Assembly (NCBI GenBank): GCA_036872755.1
Contig: JAVHNS010000016.1
Coordinates: forward strand, 124,001 to 188,000
Direction: 5' to 3'
Length of the DNA: 64,000 bases
Source of the DNA: Orbilia blumenaviensis
Lineage: Eukaryota > Ascomycota > Orbiliomycetes > Orbiliales > Orbiliaceae
Below are positions 1 through 10,472 of this stretch, in pieces (position 1 is the first letter of the stretch; every line of letters starts with the position of its first letter). Under the pieces are notes generated by a model, which was not told the origin of the DNA, made no database searches, and saw only the letters and a program-made list of their open reading frames with translations. A program made the position numbers and the translations under genes.

Positions 1-458
1 CCCTCTTTTATCCTCAGCCCGCGGCTGTTGTGCTTGACCTCTCCAGTTTTTACACATCTCGTTCTTTACGAACGCCCACACTCCTTCAAAATCTTTTTTT
101 TTTTTTTCTCGACGTCTTTTGGTTGTTGGATACAACACGTTCTCTTGTAGAGAACCATTCACTCTCTTTGTGCTTCACCAGAATAAACGTCATTTGAAGA
201 TACAGAGCCTAGTCGCTTCTAGTATCGCCATACCGAAACGGATTTGATATTCGTTTTGAAGATATCTGTTTGATCAGATATATCATCAGAAACTCCACTA
301 GTTGGATTTCGTCGTTGTCTCCTGCTCTTCAGCATTGTTAACTGGAATACTGGGTCATTCATAGCTTGCAGTGCAGCTTTCTCTTATTCTACCAGTATAT
401 CTGAATATCTGCGCAAGTTCTTTCCGAAAAGGATTTTATAATTATATAACTATTCAAA
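1..458. other. Spacer and 5' leader upstream of the AA9 gene
   Basis: No gene is supported here. The stretch is pyrimidine-rich with a T run near 98-109, as is usual for a fungal promoter or 5' leader. The AA9 start codon lies at 459 in the context CAAAATGAAG. A 94-residue ORF from 371 overlaps the AA9 start in another frame and has no support. Confidence 0.5.
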
Positions 459-2159
459 ATGAAGACTACTTTGGTTGCTCTCCTTTCCACCGCCTCGACG
501 GTTATGGGCCATGGAATTGTCCAAGAATTCCTTATTGGTGGCCAACGATACACCGGTTCTTTGCCGTTCCAGGACCAATACAAGAACCCAGCCCCAGATC
601 GCATCACTCAGGCTTTCTGGGAGAACGGCAATTCCTTCATCGACGATGTTACTAGCGCCGATATTGCCTGTAACAAGGGATCAAAACCAGCGAAGCTTGT
701 GGCTCCTGCCCCAGCAGGAAGCGATGTTACCTTCTTCTGGACCGAATGGCCAGAGTCCCACAAGGGCCCAGTCATTACATATCTCGCTGATTGTGGAGGC
801 GACTGTACTACCGCCATCGGCTCTCAGCTCGACTGGTTCAAGATCGACGAAGCCGGTCTCCTTGCTGACGGCACATGGGCTGCTGAGGCAGTTATCAAGA
901 ACAACAACTCCTACACCCTCACCCTTCCTAGCAAGATCAAGAACGGACAATACCTCATGCGCCACGAGATTATCGCTCTCCATGCTGCCCATGAGAACAA
1001 AGGTGCTCAGTTCTATCCTTCTTGTACCAACATCGAGATCACTGGGGCTTCCGGTGAGAATACTCCAGATACTGTCAAGCTCCCAGGAGCGTACTCTGCC
1101 AGTGATCCCGGTATCTTCATCAATATCTATTATCCAAAGGTTGAGAGCTATGTTATTCCCGGCCCACCGGTTTACACCGAGGATGGCACATCTTCTCCAA
1201 ACCCCCAGGTTCCATCCAGCTCTGCACTCACCGATGAAATCAGCTCTTTCCCAACCCCCTCCGCCACAGAGGTAATCAGCTCTTTCCCAACCTTTGTCCC
1301 CTCTGCCACCGAGGGTGTTTTCCCCACTGGTGATTACCCAGTAGGTACCGCTGGTGTAGAGCAAACTCCAAGCGTCACCGACTCTCCAGTTCCAACTGAG
1401 ACCGGGTCTTATGAGCAACCCACCGAGACCGGCCCTTATGAGCAACCTACCGAGACCGAGGCTGAAGACGAAGACGAGCCAGAAGAAACTGCCTTCACTA
1501 CAACCCTTGTCACTACCATTGGTGGCCAATCCGTTACTCTGACAGCCACATACACTACTACCCCCCCTAGCTGTGATGAGGAAGATGATGGAGAAGCTGG
1601 AGCAAAGACCCTTGCTCCTGAACCAACAGTTGATCCAGTTGCTGTCTGCTCCGATAAGACAGTTGAAGTTGAAAAGACCGTCACTGTTTCCGTCACTGCT
1701 AAAGAAGTTTCGACTAGCATCGTCACAAGCGTTGCTACCAATGTTGTTACTAGCCTATACACCACCATAGTCGAGAAGACAGTCACTGTTACTGAGGGAG
1801 GAAATGTCCCAGCGCAAACAACTGTTGCACCTGAACCCGCAACCACTGAAATCCCCGAACCAACCTATCCTAAGCCAACTACTTTCCCATTGGGACCCGG
1901 TTTCACCACAATTGCGCCTCCAGATGTTCCAAGCGCCACTGCCACTGCTGATGAGCCAACCGGCACTGGTATCCCTTTGACTGGTTATGAGTACGCACTC
2001 ACCCGTCGTGATTGCGACGATGCCTTCATTAGGTGCCAACGCAGTTTTGTCGGATGCATGAAGCGTGCTAAGCGCAGCGGCATGCAAACCCGAAGCTGTG
2101 AGAAGTTTAAGCGTGATGTCTGTGTTGAAGGTTTCAATGGATGCAATGCCAGGGTTTAA
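459..2159 (+). CDS. AA9 (GH61) lytic polysaccharide monooxygenase with C-terminal extension
   Basis: This is a 566-residue single-exon protein. AA9 enzymes are secreted copper enzymes that oxidatively cleave cellulose and related glucans. Residues 1-17 are a signal peptide ending VMG, so His18 becomes the mature N-terminal copper ligand. The second histidine is His101 in the HxGPVITYLA motif; the H-x8-Q-x-Y pattern (His175, Gln184, axial Tyr186 in QFYPSC) completes the active site. The catalytic domain spans about 18-240. A Ser/Thr/Pro-rich linker (about 241-518) follows, with repeats of the type SYEQPTET and an acidic patch. The last 48 residues (519-566) hold six cysteines and many basic residues. 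There is no CBM1-like module. The domain call is firm; the role of the tail is unknown, possibly wall or substrate attachment. Confidence 0.97.
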   Translation: MKTTLVALLSTASTVMGHGIVQEFLIGGQRYTGSLPFQDQYKNPAPDRITQAFWENGNSFIDDVTSADIACNKGSKPAKLVAPAPAGSDVTFFWTEWPESHKGPVITYLADCGGDCTTAIGSQLDWFKIDEAGLLADGTWAAEAVIKNNNSYTLTLPSKIKNGQYLMRHEIIALHAAHENKGAQFYPSCTNIEITGASGENTPDTVKLPGAYSASDPGIFINIYYPKVESYVIPGPPVYTEDGTSSPNPQVPSSSALTDEISSFPTPSATEVISSFPTFVPSATEGVFPTGDYPVGTAGVEQTPSVTDSPVPTETGSYEQPTETGPYEQPTETEAEDEDEPEETAFTTTLVTTIGGQSVTLTATYTTTPPSCDEEDDGEAGAKTLAPEPTVDPVAVCSDKTVEVEKTVTVSVTAKEVSTSIVTSVATNVVTSLYTTIVEKTVTVTEGGNVPAQTTVAPEPATTEIPEPTYPKPTTFPLGPGFTTIAPPDVPSATATADEPTGTGIPLTGYEYALTRRDCDDAFIRCQRSFVGCMKRAKRSGMQTRSCEKFKRDVCVEGFNGCNARV

Positions 2160-3280
2160 GCCAGTCAAGTCCAAGGCTTATGAATTAATTTTCGGGCCTA
2201 TATCAAAGGTGTCGGTGTAAGATATTTTGTTGAGGATGACGGAGCCGATGCAGCGAGTTTCTTTTAAGCGCCTCATTTCTTTTTGTACAGTTCAAAGGCT
2301 ATAAATACATTTTCGGTTCTTTTGTAGATATTTAGAATACATGGAAGTTTCAAAACTATATATATTATACACATACTTTAAATTGTGAATGATTTGTATC
2401 TCCTAGGAGTAATTGTGCTATGGCATATACCATATAGGGTCTTGTAGTTAGTCTTGCCTGGGCTTCGCAGGTTTGAAGATATCAAACAAGGCCACAAATT
2501 TAAGCATTCCAGCAAGGAAGTGACATGTCGACAGAGTTCGGTGTGTGTGGCGTGCCACAAAGGAACCCCGGAAGATCGTCAGTGCTGATCCTGCTTCGGG
2601 TTCTAATTTTCTTGTGGAACTGAGTCTAGGTCGTACAAATGCACCATGTGCTCCATGAATCTAGACTTCGAGGCCTACAACGCACAAAATGCAACAGATG
2701 GTCAACCCATATGTAGATTGGAATCTGAGGACGACAGGAGCTACTCGCAGCATAAAACTTAGTATAAATCCAAAATTCTCTTAGACCTTTAATAAAACCT
2801 TTCGGTTTATACCAGGCCCTTCAAAAGAATTCATCATCATAAAAGCGACTCTCGCATTTTATGTTCATATCGCTGGTGCTACGCAGTTCATTGTCGTTGC
2901 CTAGGGCATTGGCAGACTTTACCCTATACCGCTGCCAGCTTGCAGAAGCTGTAATGCCCAATTCATAGCGAATATAGCCACAATGGCCTCTAAGTGACAA
3001 TGGTGGTTTTGCCAGTGGGACATGAAGAGACAAGAAAAACCTTTCATTCTCCTTTGATCCCTTCCCTAGACCACCTATTCAACCCATCTTCATATCTCTA
3101 CCAACAACCATCATCATATCGATCACCGACGCCATCGGAGCCCGCTTCCACAATATATGTCATACCATTACAGCCTTGAGTTCCATTTACGGAGATACTA
3201 AGTCTGGAAAGTATCATCCGTGGGATATTGCTTCAGACTTTCACTCAGTTGTTGATACAGCTAAAGTCAACTGCTTGAAA
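2160..3280. other. Spacer between AA9 gene and the 1077-residue protein gene
   Basis: About 1.1 kb holding the AA9 3' untranslated region and the promoter of the next gene. Only short chance ORFs are present (for example 2994-3179). The open frame of the next gene extends upstream from 3281 to a TTG at 3176 without an ATG, so this part is read as leader. Confidence 0.4.
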
Positions 3281-6200
3281 ATGTCTGGTACTACACCGAA
3301 CAACGGTGATTTTTTCCGACGTCTCAGTACGTCTGCTCGGAAGCGCCAGTTTGAATCTGCGATCAGTCGATGGGAGCAAAGGACGCTTGTGGATATCCGG
3401 GATAGCGCCGTTAATGACGAGGGTCAAGAGGGTGCTATTGAGACTGAGGGTCCGGAAATTCTTGTGAATACCTCTAATAGTGATCCCGGGGATACAATTC
3501 TCGATATAAACCCTACGATTCGAGCAACGAGTAAGTTGATAATTCGGTTTCTACTATTAGGCATTTGAGATGACGCTAGTTTAGGGCTAATTTTGCTTTT
3601 GAAATGTAGATGGCGAACCCTCCAACGGCAGAAGCACGCCTCAGAGACAGAGGGTAGATATTGATGTTCGTGTTCGGGAGTCGGGCAAAAATGATGGAAG
3701 TAAGTTAGGAACCCTCATACATAATAGATAAAACCTTACGGCCTTGCTAACATATACCACTGCTAGTCACGCGAGTCACGGACGCTGAGGTTAATACTAC
3801 CACAGCAACGACAAACCATCTTCCCCCTCTGCTTCCAACCTCCACCCCATCATCCATTCACCATACTCATCGACCTGAAACCCCTCGCCCAACTTCCGAT
3901 CACCATCACCAAAACGATACCTACCACCCTTTAACCCCATATCGTCGCATCAAGGACGTCACTCTTACTCCTGAACGGGAACGAACAGTTTTTTATTACG
4001 GAGCAGACGAATCACGAAGTGGAGAACCGACTGGGATTTTCTCATTACGGGCTGCCCCCCCATCAGTTACTCAAGATATTTCGCCCCCGATTCTTTTAAA
4101 AGAGGGACGCGTTTATGAACCAAGAATTACCGACGAAGGCGAGAAATTCGGAAGCCAATCGAACGAAGAAAGTGAAAAGATGCCGTTCAAGATTTTCAAA
4201 TGGAGCCCATTCAAGGGTCAGACATCTGCCCAGTCGAGCGCCGATTCAACCCCGAATCCCTCGCAGAGACAGCCTGTCAATATGAATACCCTTCCACCAG
4301 GCATTCGATTAAGTGCCTTTTCCAACCGAATCAAGACCCTTCGGATTGAGAACATGAAAAAGGACCCCGTTGAGCAAAAGGGAGATTCAGACAACAAGGT
4401 GGATACGGCTCTGAGCACTTCTCCACCGACTAGTAAACGCTCTTCGTCTCAACTTAGTGATAGAGACCAGCAACCCAGAACTTCACTCACGTATGGTAAC
4501 GACGCGGATGGAAGTTCCCCTATCATCACTATTCGTGATGCCCCTAGTGAGGCTGGTTTGGTCAATAATTTGGTGCCGCAAAATTCAGAACCTGTCAGCA
4601 CCGAGGGAGTTCTCGAATTGGTATTGCCCCACGATCTACTCTACGGGACAGATGAATCTTCCGACGCCGACGATCAAGAGGTTACCGCAAGCTTTGCAGA
4701 CGCTTTCATCACAGATCTTAGCAGAGATGAAGACGAAAGTCAACCAGGCCCTTCACAAATAGACTCAGATGATACCAACGTTTCTGGTACTCATCAAGCT
4801 GAGCCTCCTTGTCTCAGAGATTTACGTTATATCCCAATCCTTGACAAGCATGACATTGCTCGCGCTGAGGAGGCCGCAGCCAGGGCTGTTCTTGCGAAAT
4901 ATTTGCCGGTGACCCCAAAAATCGGCAACTTTGCTCTCGGGGGTCCTTATAATGACAACAAGAGTAAAGTAAAGTCTCTAAGGGAAGGCATTGCTAAGTA
5001 TCTCGAAAGTGTCGATGCAACGAGTTTGGAGAAGGATGTTACGGTCTCGGCATGGAAGAGCAGTTGGAACGAACACTTCCTACGCTCCGGAGTTGGCCTA
5101 GTTGAGATCAACAAAGAAAAAGATGTCGAAGAATACTTTCGTAAAATGGTAGAAGCTGGAGGAGACCCATCTGGTAAAGACGCAAAAGATTTTCTTAGGC
5201 TTATGAAACGAGGTGACATTGATGCCGAGGATCTAATGGCACAAGTCGAGGAGAGGGAGGAAGCTCGCTCTAAAGAAAGACATCAACGACCGGACACTCA
5301 AGGAGTCTTCGAACCAACAAGCCACCTGATTGAAAGTGCTAACCCTGGTCCAAAAAATATTCCGACTACACCGGGCTGGAAGCCAGTCCAAAAAGGATGG
5401 ATATCACATAACGGTAAATTCCGATGCATCGAAGCTGGGACAATCCCAAAGTTCGAATTCTGCGAGGCCGAATTAGAAACGAATGAGCCGCGGGAACCAC
5501 ATGAACATTTCAAACCAGTGACCATATGGTCGGGGTCTAAGGACTGTGATGATGAGCATATAAATGAAGATCTTTCTTATAAGCTTTTGGGGCTACAAGA
5601 CAACTGGAAAGCGTCACCGACTGGCATGTATATGGCGAAGTAAGTCTTTAGCTGAAAAACAGATATTTCTGGATGGAGTTCTCTAACGTATAGCATATAG
5701 TATGGACTCAGATGGCGACACTGATAGCGATGAATCGGATATCGGGTGGTCGAACGAACTTTTTAACCACCGTTTAATGCTCACCTGTAACTCCGTTAGT
5801 GGGAGCAACGTTGACCTATTCTTCGACCCAGAGGAACTCGATATTCCTACAATGGACACTAATCGACATTACGCGAAGATGGATCGTATTCTTAGACTCC
5901 AATACCCGAGCTATCTCAAATGTGAGCGCAAGTTCAACAGTATGGGCGAGATGGTTGTAACCCCGCCTCCGGCACGAAAGGAAGGACTCACTCGCAAATC
6001 CTGCGTCAAACGAGTGGCCCCGCTTCGTTTTGCTCGAAGGGGCCGTGCTGCATTTCGGGGCGGTAAAAGGGTTAAGTTTCAATTGACTGCTGAGCAAAGA
6101 CGAACTTGCGATAGGTTCCACCCCAGGCCAAGTTTTTGGGTTCAGAAGAAGGAATCAATTCTCAAGAAGGCCTTTCGGCAGCATGGGCTTTATGAAATGC

Positions 6201-6810
6201 TTCCCAGTGTTAGGGCTCAATATACGAGAATCAGGGGATTTGAACAGTATGTGTACATGGTTGGCAATTTACTGATTTCATAACCCAGTCTATCCTTCCG
6301 ATGTTGTGGCGGGTATTTGCTAACTTGATATACAGATACTATCTACGGTTTTTACAGGCTCCGGCGGATATGAGAATTCACCAAACGGCTAGTTATGGTG
6401 CAGCATATGTCCTTAATCATATTGCTCGTTTCAAGCTTGGTCTTCCATCCTTAGAAAGGGGCGACATAAGAAACAAGATCCGAACTGCTTTGAGAAAGAT
6501 TCTCCAGCACAGGAAGAATGCCCAAACCAAATATGAGCAGAACAAGGCCACGGCATTCCGGTACAAGGTTTTTAGCCGTGTAAACCGAGGAGGGGCTTTC
6601 CCACACGTGGATTCCGTGCCCGACCAGGCCGTCCATCTAGTTGGAAAGTTTCAAACGGTGGATAGGGGCGGAGGGGGGTATTTAGTTTATTGGAGGGGGT
6701 CTACGAGAAGGATCCCAGTCGAAGATGAGGATGGGAATTGGGAAGATATCCCAGATGGGGGCGTTCTGGGAGGGGAAGACGAGGGCGTAGAAAGCCCTGT
6801 TCAAGAATGA
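3281..6810 (+). CDS. Large hypothetical protein, 1077 residues, five exons
   Basis: I do not recognise a family. Exons are 3281-3530, 3610-3699, 3767-5639, 5701-6246 and 6336-6810. All four introns have GT-AG ends, two with a GCTAAC branch site, and joining them keeps one frame of 1078 codons, which strongly supports one gene. The ATG at 3281 is the first in the frame. Residues up to about 370 are Ser/Pro/Thr-rich and look disordered. The middle is acidic with Ala/Glu helices. A conserved-looking section begins near a TPGWKPVQKGW segment, then a basic stretch rich in Arg/Lys (TRKSCVKRVAPLRFARRG) and a helical C-terminal part. The end is a Gly-rich acidic tail. No signal peptide or membrane segment is seen. 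The basic stretch could be a nuclear signal, which is inference. Confidence 0.72.
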
Positions 6811-8416
6811 GTATTGCTGTGCCTGTAACGTTTTTATTTTTTTCCTATTTCGTTTAATGCATGTGGCAGCAGCGGGCTGGCCACCAAACTATAACAAAAC
6901 GATGTTACGATGCTATAAGCGAGCGCGAATAAATATTACTAGTTGTATTTTCGGGGTACTGTAAACTGCTATCGTCGATCGCGATTGTTCGTTTTGGCAT
7001 ATATGCAGCCCCCCACGTTCCGTGTTACCGTCTCTGTATAGATGCATCGCGCAACTCGCTTTCGTAAAACGAGGTTGCACTAAATACGGGAGATTAAGTG
7101 AAGCTGCGTGCCTCACCTACCACATTCCAAAAGCAACCTTGAACCTCCGTCCGGGATATTTGCTTCGTTCATAGAAAATATCATAGCTTCTTTGTATCGA
7201 TAGATCTGGTGCTTAAACTTACAGCCGCTAAGCCCAGAGATCTACGAAGGAATCAGCATTTCGGACTTAGCTTTAGTTTTCGTACTGCCAGATATGTGAC
7301 AATATGCATACACCGTATCAAAAACCGGGAAACTACAAGATTTTGTGCTCCAGTATGTATGTAACTTCCAGTACCGGAATATCCTAGCAATGATATTCCA
7401 TCTCGAGTTACACCGCCCCACTTTAAACAGGGTCGAGGCTGTATATAACTACGCCCCCTAGCCTGAATTACAATTCTTCAGAAAAGTTGGGTTAGATTAT
7501 TTCTGTTACGAGATAAATAGAATCTTTTTTGACTTGTGGTAGTTACCGTACTTTCTGTTCCCTTATTGATATTTACATGTATAAATGGAACGTTGAACAA
7601 CAGTCATCATGCCGATTCCGACTATGGCACTGACCGGGAACGGCTACCTCAAGCGGTTTTACAATGGTCACGCTACATGAGATAGCCGGAATAAAGCGGT
7701 CAACGGATCGGACAGATATAAGAAATCGAGCGGCTCCAATTCGTTGGAAACCCACATCACGCATCAGATATGTATCTGCGCATCTTGTTGGGGTAATTGA
7801 TGCGAGTGCATGCAAGTATCTGGACAGCACTAGCTGGTCAGTAGTACGTATCACTGCTTTAATCGAAGGGATCTCCGCAACCGATAAGGCGGCGAATAAC
7901 TAGCGAGTTTTCCAGGGTAACTTTTTTTATTGTTTACACTAATTTTATGTGGCACTACGACAATTCCAATACTGCTTAAATGCTTTAAAGGTGGGGTGCA
8001 GCAAAGAGTAAGCGACGCATTACTAGCATAGGGAGGGTTGTATAGCCATACACCTTAGTCCGGGAAATATTGGAGTAACTGTACCGAGGTAGCCACTAGA
8101 CTTTTGTATATGATAGGTAAATCGGCGGCCTATAATTCATGCTGTGCATCGGGTATTCATCCGCTGCCAGATATTTGATCTGAGAACTAAAGATGAAAGC
8201 AAATGGGCCCCTCATATTTATTGGGGCTTCTGTAGATAAACCGAGTTCTAGACGTGGTATTATAATTATGTCTTGCTTGATAGTATCCAATAATTTAACT
8301 AGTCTTAGGAATTTGTTGCAGAACATTGAAAAGGGGAAGCCAGACAGATAAAAGGGAGATTTTCGAAGTTTTGAGCGTGTAGGAGTCTTAATTGTTGATT
8401 CCTCCAGCAACTAGGA
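6811..8416. other. AT-rich spacer between convergent genes
   Basis: About 1.6 kb between two 3' ends. Only short ORFs on both strands are present (such as 7573-7854 and 8096-8410), with no recognisable motif or consistent splicing. I see no transposon domain and no RNA gene. Confidence 0.4.
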
Positions 8417-10472
8417 TCACCCCCTTCGGCGTCCACATCTTCCCTTCAGATTTCCATCGACCCGGCTGCTTGTCACGTTATCACTAAAAAGGAAGCTATT
8501 GAGATGATGAGTTTGACCCGACGCAAAGTTTTGCCTTAACTTCCAGTCAACACCCTCATCTTTGAATGCATTCCACTGAACACTATTAATGTATTCAAGT
8601 TCTTCATCACGCATCATGTCAGTGAGCGTTTTATCTGAAGTAAATAGAATATTATAGTTCCGATTGGTGAGAAAAGACTCTCTCTGCTGTTTGAGCAGGG
8701 GTTCCATGAACTGAACTTCATCAAAGTTTTCATCCTCTGAAATGTTGACAGGACGCTGCTCGAGTTTGTCTTTCATTTGTTCCTTGTTCCTACCCGTCAG
8801 TTCGAATTCTATCTCATTAGGTAGAAAAGAAGCTTTCCTAAGCCCTGAAATCCTTCTGAGCCGGTATGATAGGTCAGCTTTAGTGATATTAAACCACCTG
8901 CGAAACCTGAAAGCTATATTGTAGAGCCTTGTTTGTCTTCCTATAACCTTTTCCGCGGGGTTTGCCTCGGCGTTCCAGTATAACATCTGGTAGTACGGCA
9001 GTTCTTGAATACGCTGAACTTGCTGGATTATCCTCCACATTGATGTTTTATCTTCGATTGTTGTGATAAACTTGTAATAATTTTCACGCGCCAACCTTTG
9101 GGCTGGGTTGGTCAAAGGCAATAACAGCCTGCGAAGGAATCTGAATGGCTGGTAGTCACGGAGCTTTCGTTTACCTTTTCGAGAAATATCCATCCACATG
9201 TACCAAGCCGGGAGGGAGGTACTGATGATCTATGTTGTATTACTAGTCAGCCAGCCAAATTGGGGATTATAGGGAAATACTATTTGGGACAGTACCCCCA
9301 TATTTAATTCCAAAACGCCCATAACAATAAGCGCTTCTGACTCGGTGCTGAAGATAGAGGTAGCTGGTGCAATAGTGAAGGCGCGTATGATCGATGAAAA
9401 AGTTGTGGCAAACGTGACATACATCCAACCACGTCTGTGCTTTCTTTGGACTGTGTTCAAATAACGATTGTCTAGAAAAAGAAATGGTAATGCGAAACAC
9501 AGAATATCGAAGCAAGTTGAGGTTACTACAGTGTTTGAATATTAAAATTCGGTTCAGTACTAAGTGGGGGGGTATTCTTACTTGAGATGAACCCATACAT
9601 CAGCTGAAGGAGAATACCCACGTGCAGGGTTACGCCTTCGACTGCTCCCTTATATTTAATGTTCATTAGCCATATATGGTTACTTTCTTGAGAGAGTATT
9701 TAGGGGGCATATTGGTGCTGGAGAGCGATACCGGAGGGAAAGCCTGCAGGAGAGCGATAATACTGGTGATGCCTATGGCAGAACAAGCAGCGAATGTTGC
9801 TAGTACCATAATTTTCGTTTCTAAGCGGCCATTTGACATTTTGTGGCAGGTAACACACAATGAAAGCTATATATCCATTAGCCAGAGGGTCTTTTTTGCT
9901 AAAAACGGCCAAAAATAACTGACTTTGAACCACGTAAGACCAGTGAGGTAGAATACACGAGCCGCATAGTTTATCTAGGATTGGGAATTAGGTTAGATTC
10001 GTAGCCGCGCTAATCCGGATGGAAGATACGCAATTAAATCATACCATTTCGTATTCAATTTGCACTTCATATGGCCGTTGTTGCATTGGCACTACCAAGC
10101 CGTATCGAACCTCTATTATGAAGGTCAGGGAGATATATTACGTCTAGTGGGCCGAATGATGACTTACGAAGGAGAGCCATAATAGTGTATGAAACCGAGG
10201 ACACCTAAAAAAGTCTCATATCAGTTAGAAAGAAAGCGCATAGCGAATACATGGTCGGATTCCCTTTTTTGTACCGCGGCTAGGAGCATGAACATATCGT
10301 CCCAAGCAAACTTTTTGGTAAGTTTGAATTTTCCATAGAGCCTCCCACCAGCTGCGGCAGCACCAAGTACACCGACACTTAAGATACAAATGAAAGCGGA
10401 AGCGGAAGCGGGGTCCCAAAAAGGCGGGGCGTGTTCGTCCACAAGGACGTAGAAGCGCGTTAGTAGCGCCAT
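8417..10472 (-). CDS. Rhodopsin-domain (SAT4/PTH11-like) seven-TM membrane protein
   Basis: Eight exons: 10472-10275, 10204-10168, 10112-10045, 9974-9924, 9866-9732, 9648-9582, 9525-9281, 9229-8417, giving 537 residues in a single frame. The family is the fungal integral membrane rhodopsin domain, which includes PTH11-type putative receptors. Diagnostic features are the first TM followed by GRLYGK, then FAWDD (Asp58-Asp59), a second TM followed by VRYGL, LTWFKLS in TM3, TM5 ending in FDILCFALP, and TM7 with VLELNMG. Most introns carry CTAAT/CTGAC branch sites. A hydrophilic C-terminal tail of about 250 residues, rich in Arg/Lys then acidic, should be cytoplasmic. The usual Cys-x-Pro after TM4 is replaced by FPP. 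The frame is open upstream to an in-frame start at 10628, so a longer N-terminus is possible. Ligand and role are unknown. Confidence 0.85.

Noticed and set aside
681..1529. 282-residue minus-strand ORF opposite the AA9 gene
   Set aside because: Antisense shadow of a confident enzyme with no motif of its own.
9867..9869. In-frame TAG taken at first as proof of a pseudogene
   Set aside because: It is the last base triplet of a 57-nt intron with a CTAAT branch site; removing the intron restores the family motif FKLS.
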